This document shows, piece by piece, positions 1 through 11,593 of a stretch of 64,000 bases of DNA; position 1 is the first letter of the stretch, and each line of letters starts with the position of its first letter. The stretch covers positions 1,612,001 through 1,676,000 of the forward strand of contig CM059625.1 in assembly GCA_030435675.1 (NCBI GenBank). Direction: 5' to 3'. The notes below the pieces were generated by a model that was given only the letters and a program-made list of their open reading frames with translations, was not told the DNA's origin and made no database searches. The stretch comes from Steinernema hermaphroditum. Lineage: Eukaryota > Nematoda > Chromadorea > Rhabditida > Steinernematidae. Both the position numbers and the translations under genes were made by a program.

Positions 1-28
1 GTAATAACACGCATTCAAAGTTAATTAT

Positions 29-881
29 CTAAATCTTTGAAACGACGGTGTTGCCGTTAGTGGTCACGAACTTCAAAAGTGATCCGCTTTCCGGGCGGGC
101 CGCTGCGTTGATGGTCCAGTTGTGAAGCGACTCGGCAATAAATTCCAAAGGAGTCCATCTGCAATACGATGTTTAATGATCTCCGATGCAGTGTTGCACT
201 TACGTTGAGTGGTCAGCCTTTGGCATCCACTTCCGGTTCATGGGAGTGTCCAAAGTGACGGGCAAGATGGCGAGCGAACAGGCTCCATCAGGTAGTCCGG
301 ACCCCTTGGCGGCGAGGCTCTTTGTTAGCTGCTGAACGGCAGCTTTCGCCATGCCGTATCCGATCATTCCGGGAGTACCGTCGACAGCAGGGGCGGCTCC
401 GGTAAGTTGAATAAGTCCACTTTCTTTCAAATGTTCGGCGGCGATGCGAGCGGAAATTGTTGAGCTCCACACGCTTTGCTTCCACATAAGATCGGCAGTC
501 TTGATCATGTCGGCGCTGCTGGCATTTCCGCCAGCCCATCCTCCGGCAACGCAGAACACGGCGTCCAATTTATCAGCTCCAAGTGTGGATTTGAGTCTAA
601 AATGTGTCATAAATTGCAATATTTGCAACATTGTCCAGCAGCATTACCCAGTGAGAATTGACTGCTCCTGTTCTCCCCATGTGGTTGTGGGATCGACAGT
701 GATAGAGGCGTCGGCCTTATCGTTCTTCTTCAAGTCAATGCTAACTGTCCACTGAAAACAAAAGGGACATTACAAACACACTGTCTATTGCACTCACAAA
801 CTGCTTAGCCTTAAAATAGTCAACGACAACGGATCCGAGAGCACCGTTTCCACCGTAAACAAGTACGCGTCCTGCAGACAT
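29..881 (-). CDS. qdpr-1: quinoid dihydropteridine reductase
   Basis: Four exons read on the minus strand (881-798, 751-648, 596-204, 158-29) join in phase to a 236-residue protein, the usual length for this enzyme. It is a short-chain dehydrogenase that reduces quinonoid dihydrobiopterin with NADH, regenerating the tetrahydrobiopterin used by aromatic amino acid hydroxylases in the cytosol. The N-terminus has the Rossmann glycine motif GGNGALG (about residues 10-16), followed by a family-typical stretch containing AGGWAGG near residue 80. The catalytic pair Tyr143 and Lys147 lies in YGMAK. The start was chosen because a good acceptor (TTTTTTCAG) ends 4 bases upstream of the ATG. A GTAAGT donor near 1017 on the same strand could mark a 5' UTR exon, or the acceptor could take a spliced leader. 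The stop lies only 28 bases inside the window, so the 3' UTR is outside. The family call rests on motif and whole-length agreement. Confidence 0.93.
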
Positions 882-2568
882 AATCTGAAAAAAGGATAAT
901 GAGCGATGGTATTCTCCACAAGATATCGCGAACTTGCAAGGGAGAAAATGCGTAGGAAAATAGGGAAAACACTCATGCAGTTGGCAAGTCAGAATGCGAA
1001 AGTATTCGATATAACTTACATTATGAAACCTGCAGGCTGTCTGACTTAGAAAACCCGCTTGCATTTCCGCTAAAAGCGATAGACACACTGACAACCAGAG
1101 ACATATGGAAATCGCGATACATAATAATCACGACGCAAATAAATGCTCAACCGCTTTGCATGACAGAAAAATAATTGACGTCCGCAAAGGAAGGAAACGA
1201 AAAGGAAAGACCTTTACGGGAAGACGAAGCCCCCGGGTATGGGTATTGATTGCAAAACCCGTTACCAAGAAGTTCTCCTATTACAGCGAATAGCGGGCAA
1301 GGGCTGCGCAGTAAATAACGCGTGCTCGCATGCAGTTGAGAGACTGTGTTTTCGATTTCGAACGGCGATGAGGTATACATATTGCTGCAACAGTGCGAGC
1401 GGAGATCATAAATCATGACAGTAATCAACATTGCGGTCGCAAAAATGCCCGCTGAACTGTAAAAAGGCGAGTGGAATGTGAGAAGACCGGTGTTTGACAA
1501 AATGAGGGACTCTGGTAAGTCGCAATCAGAACCAGAGCAACCCTGAATCGGTACAAAGCATTAGTGGTACATACCGTAAATAACAAAAATGTAAACATGA
1601 AGGCCTTATCGGCATAGAGCAGCAGTGCCTCGTAAACAAAACGGGTAACGACCGCATCGAAGAAGGCGCGATACACCGCGTTTGATCGAATGAGTAGAAG
1701 AAAACGACGAGTAGACCATTAGCCACTGTACCATACGTGGGATGCTTCATTGCACCTGAAATGTTTGCATTTAGTAAAACTAGACCAAGTTAAGCATTCT
1801 AGAGTACTTAGCTGCGCGCCGTCCCGATATAAGTTGCAGAAACTTAGTCGAAAAACAGAAATATAGAGCGATTACGGTGTAACTGCGCACAAGCGCAAAG
1901 ATTGGTTACAAATAGTAGCACGCGAACAGTTTCATTTCGTTGAAATAGCTGGACGGACGCGACACAGTCAAACGCGCAGGCAAGAGACAAAGCAAGGAAG
2001 GTATCGTCTAATAAAGTGAGCACCAGCGTTGAGCAAACTTTGATAGCAGTTTTCGAAAATATAAAACGCGAAATTTGTTGCTGTTCGAAAGTCGTCGTTT
2101 TCTTTGCGTTTCCGATGACGTCAAAGCTGAGTACAGAGGGCTATGCTAAATCAGTGATTTTGCTGCTAATTTTTTGTGAATTATGAATCGAAGAATTGCT
2201 TGTTTTGAGTCAAAATGATTTGCAGAAAATAAGCTTGCACAACATTGTGACATGTTGTTCAAAAGCATTCGATTTACGAATTTATGAAATCACAGATGAC
2301 AGACCGAACAGCAGAACAATACACCCGAATTTCTTGCACATGTCGTGGTGGGTGGCAGCTAAGTTTTCGCTGCTGATCGGCTTTGTTGTACATGATTGCA
2401 TCGTTTTTATACTGCTCAATTAATTCTTGAACTATCCCAGATATGTGCGTTTAATTCTGCCCTGATTTTCAACGGTATTTTCTTTGCTTTCCGCTACTCA
2501 TTATCGTGTTTTGCTAACTACTTCTTCATTTCAATTGTACAATTTCAGAACTTGGCCGGGGCACCGCA
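882..2568. other. intergenic region between divergent genes
   Basis: No convincing coding exon is seen on either strand. It separates two divergently transcribed genes, so it should contain both promoters. A minus-strand GTAAGT donor near 1012-1017 pairs with the acceptor at 885-886 and may define a 5' UTR intron of the reductase gene. A CRE-like TGACGTCA sits near 2117, and an ATTGGT (CCAAT-type) sequence near 1902. These are motif matches only. Confidence 0.5.
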
Positions 2569-4250
2569 ATGCGCTGTCACTACGATGTGCTCGAAATCGA
2601 GCGCGACGCCAGCGACGAAGTCATCAAGAAGGCGTATCGGAAGCTTGCGCTCAAGTGGCACCCCGACAAGAATCCAGACCGAATTGAGGAGTGCACGCAG
2701 TACTTCGCCCTTCTGCAGCAGGCTCACGAAGTGCTCAGCGATCCGCACGAACGCGCGTTCTACGACCGCTACCGTGAGAATATTCTAGCTGGAGGTGCTG
2801 ATGGAGACTTCAAGGACGAAGGCATTGATTTGTTCGCGTACTTTACGTCGTCGTGCTATTCGGGTTTTGGCGATGATGACAAAGGATTCTACAGCGTGTA
2901 TCGACGGCTTTTTGAACAACTCGCTACCGAGGACTATGAGTATATTGATAATTCGGCTGATCGTTGTTATCCGACGTTTGGGAATTCAAAGAGTGACTAT
3001 GAAGAGGTAAGTGTGATGATAATCGGACTTAATTTGCGGGCGGTTTTTTTCGTAAACAATGATCCACCGGTTCTGATATTACAAGTGTGCTTTACATTAC
3101 GATTTTAGGAGGTCGCGCACTTCTATGGCTTTTGGATGGACTTCTCGACAGTGCGGTCATTCGCTTGGCTGGATGAACATGACCTTCGTCAAGCCCCGAA
3201 CGCGAAATACGTCAAGCTAATGGAAAAGGAGAACAAGAAACTACGAGATGCTGGCAAAAAGCAGCGTAACGAGCAGATTCGTGAACTCGTTCAGTTTGTT
3301 CGCAAGCGTGACAAGCGTGTTATCGCGTATCGGCAAGTTCTGGAAGAGCGACGTCAACTGCAAGCCCAGAAAACAGAGGAAAATCGTCAGCGGCAAATTC
3401 GACAGCAGCTTGAGTAAGGTGCAGTGATTCGAATCTTTCTTAGTGATCTCTTCAGGCACATGCAAAACTATAGGGAGAACGACCAGCACAAGGAAGATCA
3501 TTTGCAGGATTTACGCGAAATAGAAGAAGCGCTTGATGCTGAGTATGGAGGCTTGAGTGCCGCTTCAGACGAGGAAATTTTGGACCCAGAAGATGATCTT
3601 TACTGTGTCGCTTGCGAAAAGTCCTTCAAAAATATGTATAGCGCACGGCGTTTGATAATATTTCTTATGAACACTATTCTAGGAAGTCGAAACAGAACCA
3701 CAATAAGTCAAAGAAGCATCGTGAGAACTTGGCTCTTCTTAGGAAACACATGCTTGATGAAGACGCAGAGCTATTGTTCAACGCATCGGCCAATGGCTTA
3801 CTAGAAGAAGAGGAGGACATCACTCCTCCTCAGCCGACGGGAGGCAAGCGCTCCAAGAAGCAAAAGAAAAAGGACAAGCGACAAAAGGCGATGGAGGAGG
3901 ACGAAGATAGCGACGCTCCTGCCGAATGCAGTGATTCCGCTCCATGTGTTGAGAACGAAGTCAATAAGTTAATCGAAGAGACCACAAACTTAGAAAGTGA
4001 GTGCCTTTTCTATCTGCCTAGAAATCCACCTCGTTCAGTTAACCAAGCTAAAACAAAGAAAGCAAGGCGGAAGGCGAAAGGAGCCGCAAACGAAGAAGAG
4101 CCAACGCCCAGTGGTCCGAAAGAAGCCATGTGCGATGCGTGCCGGGAAACGTTCGATTCAAGAACTCAACTCTTTGCTCACTTGAAGGAGACAGGACATG
4201 CCACGTTGAAAAACGTCGGCCCAACGAAGAAATCTAAGAAGAAGAAGTAA
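2569..4250 (+). CDS. dnj-17: DnaJ homolog, DNAJC21 type
   Basis: Exons 2569-3006, 3109-3413, 3456-3635 and 3683-4250 join in phase to about 496 residues, close to known DNAJC21 proteins. Human and yeast (Jjj1) members are Hsp70 co-chaperones in late 60S ribosome maturation. An N-terminal J domain carries HPD at residues 31-33. Next comes the family-typical block with FYGFWMDF, followed by a long charged helical region. A U1-like C2H2 zinc finger (CVAC, then HNKSKKH) is split by the third intron, and splicing there restores a perfect finger. A Lys/Glu-rich region and a second C2H2 finger (CDACRETF, then HLKETGH) end the protein. A 42-base in-frame stretch, 3996-4037, begins GTGAGT and ends TTCAG, so it may be a further intron whose removal would shorten the protein by 14 residues. 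An acceptor (TTTCAG) ends 20 bases upstream of the ATG. An AATAAA follows near 4612. Confidence 0.93.
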
Positions 4251-4766
4251 TATTTGATTGTTTTCTGCGTTTGTTTGGATGGTTGATTGTTGATAGCTGT
4301 TGATTTTGCGAATTCGGTTCTGGTTACGTTGTTTTGAATCCTATTGGCAGACTTCTACGTGTACCCAGCGACATGGCTATTGTTGCGAACATGAGAGGCC
4401 CGGTGACAACTCGGCGCCAAATACGACTGGGATTGAGCCCCACCGATGTCTTCACTTCAGAGTCTCAAATGAACGTCCCTGAGAGGGAAGAAACCATTGC
4501 TTGCGTTAACTCCAACACCCACACTCCAAGTGAAACTGCCCCGCTCTAGGCGCTTCACCGATGGCTCTTCACTCCATAGTGACTACCTTCCGCTCGTTTT
4601 GAATATTCATTAAAATAAAACAAACGGCAGAACATCACCGCAACAACTCTTGAACGTACAAGATCAAATCGTGAACAAGGCGACAACATAAAGCGATAAG
4701 GAACAATTTTAAACGGAAACAAAGAAGCCGAAGCAGATGCACGCAACGTGCAGATGATGATCGTTC
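4251..4766. other. convergent 3' intergenic region
   Basis: Tail-to-tail gap of 516 bases between the J-protein and CCT1 genes. It should hold both 3' UTRs. An AATAAA-like signal on the plus strand near 4610-4617 could terminate the J-protein transcript. Short open frames here have no recognisable content. Confidence 0.5.
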
Positions 4767-6986
4767 TTAATGACATTCGTCACCGCCCCGAGGCTCAACC
4801 TTGTCAAGCTTGATGAGATCGTCGATACGAAGAATAGTGATGGCGGCCTCAGTAGCGAACTTCAGACTCTTAACTTTGCTAATCAGAGGTTCCAGCACTC
4901 CAGCGCTCTTTCGGTCGCCCACGGTACCCTTGATCAGGTCCAGACCGGCAAACTTGTATTTGGGTTCTTCGCTGACGAGTGAGTGGAAGGATCGGAGTTT
5001 ACCGCATAGGGAGATGCTGTCTTTCGCAGCGTTCTTTGCAAGGGTCTTAGGAATGACGAGCAGGGCATCAGCAAAAGCGGCCACTGGGAGCTGTTCACGG
5101 CTGGCCTAGAAAATACTGTGTGTATTGAGGATCAGAAACGGTGCTTTATACCAAGCTAGTAGCGAACGCTTCAAGGTAGACGTTGAGGGCGGCTTCGACG
5201 GCACCACCACCGCAGACGACATTTCTGCTTTCGAGAACACGGCGGCAGACGCACAGCGCATCGTGAACAGAGCGTTCCATCTCATCCAGCATAACGTCGT
5301 TGGCACCGCTAAATAAGAATAATGATTTCGAAAAGGAAAACCAATACTTACCGCAAGATAATCGAAGCGGCACTACGAGCGCCAGTCTTCTTAATGATGA
5401 TCAGCTCATCGTCAGAAATGCGCTCCTGGACGATCTCTTCACAGGTACCCAGCATCGATGACTCAAAGCTCTCGTCTCCCTCAAGGTTAGCCAGCGACGA
5501 AACGAAAGTGGCACCAGTAGCCTTGGCAATTCTCTTCAGATCGACCTTCTTGCACCGTCTGACAGCCATAGCACCGGCCTCAGTAAACTGTTTAAGGCAC
5601 AGGTCGTCAATTCCACCAGTGGTGAGCACAACATTGGCTCCGGCCTTGAGGATTTTGTCAATGCGGCGCTTGACGATGTCCATTTCCCTGCAACGTTGAA
5701 TATGTATTTCAGTAGTTTAGCAAGGATAGGATAGCTCAGTTCCACAGTTTCGCAAAAATAGCACTCAGTAATCCGTAGTATACGCAACAGGATTCAGCGC
5801 ACTCTTGTTGTTCTAATTTAAAACCCACAGATAATGGTCGTGATTTCCTTTTCTGAACATCAGAAACATGTGGTGACTTACTCTCTGCGGATAGCTTCCA
5901 GCTTGGTTGGGTCTTCAACAACAACAGAAATTCCAAGGTGCATCTTGGCCTTCTGGAGAGAGAAGTCGAGACAGGCGATCTTGGGATTCAGGATCTTGCG
6001 TGGCATAGCTAAAGGGAGTTTTCCGATAGTTTCGAATGGCATGGGTTGATTCACCTTCGCTGGCAACTGTGCAGTTCAGAGCATATCCTTCGATGAGCAT
6101 GCTTTCGCTGGCAGACTTTCCGTGAGCCTTGAGAACGTTAACGGCCTTGATCGGGTAGATGACCTTTCCGGAAGCATCAACGGTCTTTACAAGCTCCGCG
6201 GCTTTGACGACCATCTCTGAGAAAAATTCGGCATTCCTGAACAGACAATTAGTTTTCGATGACGGCTCACAGAGCACTTACGATCCGATGATCTTGGACG
6301 ACATCGATGTGCGCGCGGCTCCAATGATCGACTCATGGCCAAGCTCTTCAGTAGGGATGGCGAGGTTCTTTTCCAGGTATCGGATAGCCTCCTTGCAGGC
6401 AAGACGATAGCCGTTGATGACGGTGGTAGGGTGAAGCTTCGCCTTGACGAGCTGATCAGCAGCCTTGAGAAGCTCGGCAGCAACAATAACAACGGACGTC
6501 GTTCCATCGCCAACTTCTTCGTCCTGCAGCTGCGCGAGCTCGACAAGAACCTTGCCGGCGGGATGCTCAACTTCGAGCTGCTTCAGAATCGTCGCTCCGT
6601 CGTTGGTGATGATGACATCTCCGACGTCGTCAACAAGCATCTTGTCCAGTCCGACCGGGCCAAGTGACGACTTGACGATGTTGGCAATGGCGCAAGCGGC
6701 AGTGACTGAAACAAACAAATTTGACAATAATTGGTAGGAACGCCTTCGAAAGTAATTGAACAATGTTGAGGTCTGCATTTGCTTATCGAAATTAACTAAG
6801 AATTTGTTGGTTAATCGTTCTAAATTCGTTCCGAACCATGCACAAAGGAAAAATGGCTAACAAATGCAATTTGCTAAATGCATTCCATACTAAACTACTA
6901 CGCTACTTACCATTTTGAGTGCGGATGGACTGTCCAGAGTTTCTGGTGCCCGTCAAAGCCAGGAGAGCTTCACCGGCGGTTGCCAT
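4767..6986 (-). CDS. cct-1: T-complex protein 1 subunit alpha (CCT1)
   Basis: Seven exons on the minus strand (6986-6911, 6705-6282, 6236-6055, 6008-5882, 5687-5352, 5308-5152, 5105-4767) join in phase to 546 residues, the normal length. CCT1 is one of eight subunits of the cytosolic TRiC/CCT ring that folds actin, tubulin and other substrates using ATP. Group II chaperonin signatures are present: [18 protein letters not shown], and the ATP-site GDGTTSV motif in exon 2. The apical domain has [17 protein letters not shown], and the C-terminal equatorial domain has [15 protein letters not shown]. The alpha assignment rests on the N-terminus ([18 protein letters not shown]) and on [16 protein letters not shown]. 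Intron 3 (6009-6054) is only 46 bases. Without removing it the frame breaks just after NCTVASE, and with removal the text matches the family. An acceptor (GTTTTCAG) ends 8 bases before the ATG, consistent with trans-splicing or a 5' UTR intron. Confidence 0.97.
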
Positions 6987-8604
6987 ATTGATCCCTGAAA
7001 ACGGCAAACAAATGAGTGGAGAAAAATCGATCGATAAGTGCACGAATTATGTTTAAACATTATCCAAAAGCAATAAGAAAGTTTACTCGAAAGATGTGAG
7101 AAATTTTTCAAATTAGACGGCGCGGTCCGAAAAATCGTGAAATCGAACATTCGAGACGAGTTTAAAATGCATTCGTACAGTCTGCATACTTTCGCGCCAG
7201 GACCACTGAAAGTGGCGTCCATTGCCACCGCTGTGCGGCGAGTCCATCGAAGAGAGGGAGAAGAAATTTCTGGAAGCAGTAATGAGTGTGGGTGGCCGAA
7301 TGACTATTATTTTTGAGCACAAAAAAGAATGAAGCGTGTAAACGTAGTGCATGCATTAATTTTATGAGAGGGAAATTTCGTTGTGAGCTTCTCTTTCTGA
7401 TTCTTTCGGGTCTGCCCAGAAAGCTCATTGGTTCGAGATCATATAACGACGCTTATCGGGCAAATTCAAAAATGTTTTGTTCATTTTTGCATGTGAAACT
7501 GCTGAAGGAACCCATTTTTCTCTCTATGATCTTCACGAATAGGGTTGTCGAATCGTCGTGGGTGGTATTCGATAGAATTTCATCGAATACTGAAAAATAA
7601 ACATGAATAACGAACTTTTAATTAGAAGCGCCGGTACGCATCACATGGATCAACTCCACGGCTACCATTTGCTACCAAAAACTACAAAGAAGTAGAACAA
7701 AAAAACAGAAATTCAATCAGGAATTCGATCGAATTTATTCGATTCGAGATTCGATCTGGATGACAAACATCGATTTTCTTCTATTTCTCTGTAGTTTTTG
7801 GTAGCAAATGGTAGCCCTGTAGTTGATCCATGTGATGCGCACTGGCGCTTCTAATTAAAAGTTCGTCATTCATGTTTATTTTTCAGTATTCGTTGAAGTT
7901 CTATCGAATACCACCCACGACGATTCGACAACCCTATTCACGATCCATGCATGGCAATGCCGAGCGACATAGGTACTCCTAAACTTAGGAAATTGCGTCT
8001 ATGTTGGGGACGAATTGTAGGCGGAATTGATTGCCATCGCCGATATGATAACTGTTTCCCTAACTATTTACAGAATAGCAATAAGTATGCAGGAAGTTAA
8101 CAACCACATTTGGAAACTACCGACAGCATGGTGTCTGTCAACGAATACTATGCTTTCAACAACACGTACTTCTGTGTTCCCTTTTGAAAATCAACCCATG
8201 CATTTGACATAAAGGATCACCTTTCTACTCTTACATACATACAGTCACACATAAGTGACTTTTGTGCACGATGTGGACAGATACATTGTAACAAAAACAA
8301 CCCCAACACAGTCGTGTTTTTATTGATGATTGTTAGGAGGGGTGTTGTTTTCTCTCCTTACAGTTAACTGCAAGTCGGATCAGTTCACGAAACCAGTTGA
8401 AACCCGTTACCCAACAACCTTGTCATGATTACGTAACGGTTACGTTCAAAAGAAGAAGAACCCGCTAGCCAAACCCATCGGTCAACGGCGCCAGCATCAA
8501 TTGCATTTTTGCCGCGGGCTAGTCTGATCAATTTCTGGTTTTGGAAATGACGATCGCCTTGCCTAATTCCACTTTTGCCTTCCGCCATCGTCACCCGTTG
8601 CACA
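6987..8604. other. intergenic region with a foldback element
   Basis: Upstream of CCT1 (minus) and of the Gly/Val-rich secreted protein gene (plus), so both promoters should lie here. The main content is the inverted repeat at 7537-7939, described separately. No exon with coding character was found in the remainder. Confidence 0.5.
7537..7939. mobile_element. foldback (MITE-like) inverted-repeat element
   Basis: About 160 bases at 7537-7696 recur as a near-perfect reverse complement at about 7778-7939, separated by a loop of about 80 bases rich in ATTCGAT motifs. The outer ends read GAATAGGGTTGTCGAATCGT and its complement. The arms differ at only a few positions, so the insertion is fairly young or kept identical by conversion. 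It encodes nothing. A clear target-site duplication was not seen at the outer ends. Nematode genomes carry many such non-autonomous foldback elements, and that identity is inferred from structure only. Confidence 0.8.
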
Positions 8605-10416
8605 ATGCGTTGCTCCTTCTGCTTGCTCATCGCCCTCCTTCTCAGCGTCGCCGTTCCTTCGTTGGCACATCTGAGTTCGTTCGACTAAGCAGCGGTCAAC
8701 TCTTGCAATGTTCTTTCAGATTTGCGAAGAAGGAGAGACGCCGTCGATGTTGTTTGTAAACGAAGACCAGAATTACCGTATTGCCATTCGAAGAAAAGTG
8801 CAGCAGAGCCTTCGTTGCCTGTTGAACTCGATGTTTCCGAACCGTTCCCTATGGGTGTGCCCGAAATGAGCAAGACTGTTGAACATGTCAAAAACCCTTT
8901 CGATGAGATTGGAGAGAGAAATTCGACCAAGTGAGTCGACTGATTACCTGAAGAGTACCGATACCCCCCTAGAAATCTTTTTTCTGCTTGTGTCTCAGAA
9001 CATATAACAAGTTGCAGAAGCCATTCCTACAGGAATTGCTAAAAAATGTACAATTTTCATCGGTGATCACGACGGAAAGTGCTGTTTTAATTCTAAGCCG
9101 TCGGTCCTTCGTTGTTGAGACATTTGAGCCCCGGAACATGAGTCCCGGACATCTGAGTCCAGGCACTTGAGCCCCGGACATTTTGAGTCCCAGATATTTG
9201 AGTCCCAGAGCTCCAATGAAGTTGTTGAGACATTTGAGTCCCGAAGTGCCGGACTCAAATGTCCGAATCTCAGATGTTTCAACAACCCAATGAAACGGTG
9301 ACTTTTGCAAACCTTTATGAACTATTTCACTGGTGATTTATCTGCGCCACTTCTAGGTTTTAGTCACAAAAAAGTATTTGAAATGTTACCGTTTCATCCT
9401 CTGTGTCTGGGACTCAACTGTCTGGGACTCAACTGTCCGGGACTCATGTGCCGCGACTCGAATGTCTCAACAACGGTCCTTGACGGATGACGTTTATAAA
9501 AGCCAATAGATCAAAGTTTTCCTCCTAAAACTTGTGACAAATCGATGTAATCTGTCTTGCTGCTTGTTACCAATGCGCAGTTGCTTAGCCTACTTCCAAT
9601 ACCGAAGACCGGCTTCCACCCTCATATCATTTATCTCTTTAGGAAACCAACCGCGCCTAAAATCGTCCTAGACCCTGAAAACGAACAGCAATTGGCCAAA
9701 ATCAAAGTTGTCGATCCACGCCCTTGGACATCAGGAAACAACTGGGGATTCGAAAGCGAAGTCCGCGACCGAAAACGACCGTCAAAGGTGCCCACATCCA
9801 CAGACAGTGTTGTTACCAATCCGTTTGCCGTTCATCATTCTCAATAACCAGCATTAGTGTGAGGCCAATAAAACTGATTAGTTTTCATGTCTAGATCGCC
9901 GCCGATTCCCCTACATTCGTTCCATCGAAAAATAAGAAGCTCCAGCAGATCTACGACTCTCTGTACTGGGTTCCTCGTGGCGTCGCCGTACCGGCAAACG
10001 TTGTTCTCTCCGAGGATGACCCCAACCATAGTGGACTGCTGAAAGACATCGGTAGCATCGACGTCGGCTTTAACTTCGGCGTCGGAACGTATCCGGGCAA
10101 CGATCCAGTCAGCGTTGGCGCGAAGGTAGACCGTCTCCCCGAATCCCGATGTTAACGCTCGTCGTCATAGGTTGGTGTCGGTTTTGGAGCAAGCGGGCGA
10201 GCCGGAAAGCTGCCGCCTTATCTTGGATTTCCCGCCCAAGGCGAAGACGTCAGTCTGAATGACTACGACGGAAATAAGGCACTGATAGTTCCGGACAAAG
10301 CTGCAAGGGTGGCGCAGCTCATTCGGCTCGGAATTCTAAAACCCGTTAACTATAAGGCGGCCAAGCAACTGGTTGGAGTAAACACCGGTCTTGGTGTGGG
10401 TCATCCTGGAAAATAG
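8605..10416 (+). CDS. secreted Gly/Val-rich nematode protein, function unknown
   Basis: Five exons (8605-8674, 8720-8930, 9643-about 9829, 9895-10125, 10171-10416) give a protein of roughly 300-315 residues. Residues 1-21 form a clear signal peptide (MRCSFCLLIALLLSVAVPSLA), so it should be secreted. A basic stretch follows, then Pro/Val-rich sequence and a conserved-looking C-terminal part with IYDSLYWVPRGVAVP, a Gly/Val repeat-like segment (VGFNFGVG, VGVGFGASG) and a tail PVNYKAAKQLVGVNTGLGVG. The first donor is GTTCGT, a weak site, but phase agrees. The end of exon 3 is uncertain: in-phase GT sites lie after 9787 and after 9829, and without splicing the frame stops at 9844. Exon 4 begins after CTAG at 9894. 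Intron 2 carries a foldback repeat element. AATAAA at 10515-10520 is a good poly(A) signal. I recognise no family with known function. Confidence 0.75.
9099..9487. mobile_element. intronic foldback element with degenerate tandem repeats
   Basis: The ends are inverted copies: CCGTCGGTCCTTCGTTGTTG at the left, with its near complement ending at 9487. Inside, a degenerate unit of about 15-20 bases resembling GACATTTGAGTCCCG repeats at least six times on the left (9118-9240) and appears inverted three to four times on the right (9410-9465). A smaller palindrome around TTGTTGAGACATTTGAGTCC lies at 9216-9287. The element sits entirely in intron 2 of the Gly/Val-rich secreted protein gene. No target-site duplication was established. 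Confidence 0.7.
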
Positions 10417-11103
10417 GCAGATTTATTTACAAATGTTCTGTACATAATTCGCGAAAATTCTCTCTGATCTTGCAATAGTTTAAAGTGGATGAAGACATCG
10501 AGTTCAGAAAAACAAATAAATGACTTATTTGTGTTCTCCGATGCTGTATTTAGAAGGGAACATTTAAAGGTGACACCAGCCGAATCGACTGAAATTTGGC
10601 ATAGAAGTAGTACTAACTGTGTATTTGTATTATTCCTACAAAATATTAGCTGCTTATGGGCACTCTAGGCATACCAAATGGGGCCATTTCATCCTTTTCC
10701 ACCGATGCGACCGTTCATTTCTTACCGGTTATTCTCAATTCACCCAGTACATGCTTAAACTCACGGTTTCGTTTTGGCTGCACACTGTTCGTATATGCTT
10801 TCTAGAGATCTGGCCTGGTAGGCCATGATCCGATTGCCAAATGTTCTTTAAGCATAGAATGATCGGTGAGAAGCGAAAGTCACAGTCGGTGAAAAAGGCT
10901 AACATGGCCCTTTTTAGTATGCCTAGAGTGCTCATGGGCCGCATGGGTCATTTGCAGGGGTAATACACTCAGGTAGTAACACTTCTATGCCAAATTTCAG
11001 TCGATTCGGCTGTGGTGCCTTTAAATGTTCCCTTTTTAGAGTTACCCGAATATTTACCCCTTATAATACACTGATAATATGAAAAATATACAATTGAATG
11101 TGC
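10417..11103. other. convergent intergenic region with a long inverted repeat
   Basis: Tail-to-tail gap between the Gly/Val-rich protein gene and the ET/Ly6-like gene. Nearly all of it beyond the first gene's poly(A) signal is the inverted repeat at about 10552-11036. No coding content was seen. Confidence 0.5.
10552..11036. mobile_element. full-length imperfect hairpin (foldback) element
   Basis: The two halves are imperfect reverse complements over nearly their whole length of about 230 bases each. The ends GGGAACATTTAAAGG (10556-10570) and CCTTTAAATGTTCCC (11018-11032) pair exactly. Further in, the pairs include GGCATAGAAGT, CACTCTAGGCATAC and CACCGA segments. Arm identity looks like about 75 percent, so it is older than the element at 7.5 kb. 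Transcripts reading through it would form a long imperfect double strand. Confidence 0.75.
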
Positions 11104-11593
11104 TCAGTTATCGGGCATTTCATAGCCAGCCTGGTTGCAGCGATCTTCTGTACAGTAACAGTGCGTGATGCCGTCTTTCCCGCCAAAGCAGCCCTCTTTG
11201 TTAGATCGACTATTTGCGCATCCGCCGTCGATTCTTGCTGATCGATCTGAAATGCAAATATATTGTTTGTGAGTCATAAATAATCAATATGAAGAGACTT
11301 AAGTTCTATTACTCTTCAGATCAATGTGCTCAGTGAACGACAGTCACAAACTATGCTGTCTTGAAAGCAAAACTACCCTCTTTTTAGACCAATCCTTTTG
11401 ATCGCTTAGGGAATACGACCAGAATAATAAAACACCTACCTGCACTTTGTTTAAATCGATAAACACATCCATAGTCGCACTCCTTAATAATGGCGAATTG
11501 TCCATTCGAATATTTGAAGCATTCGGTGTCCGACACAACTTCGCCACACATCAGTACAAATCCAATGATGCAAAGCACGTTTGAGGGGCGCAT
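11104..11593 (-). CDS. small secreted 8-cysteine protein, ET/Ly6-like
   Basis: Two minus-strand exons (11593-11440 and 11246-11104) join at phase 1 to 98 residues. Residues 1-21 are a signal peptide with a hydrophobic core (VLCIIGFVLMCG). The mature part has eight cysteines and ends with CYCTEDRCN, the pattern that closes Ly6/uPAR three-finger and nematode ET-module domains. Such proteins are secreted or surface-bound. No GPI-attachment tail is visible here, so I infer a soluble protein. Removing the intron gives an open frame with evenly spaced cysteines, which supports the model. It is transcribed away from the DB-module gene 396 bases off, and both products are small, secreted and cysteine-rich. 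Exact family membership is uncertain. Confidence 0.78.

Noticed and set aside
4801..5109. Plus-strand open frames across the CCT1 and inositol synthase exons
   Set aside because: They are antisense to well-supported exons and reflect codon bias of the real strand.
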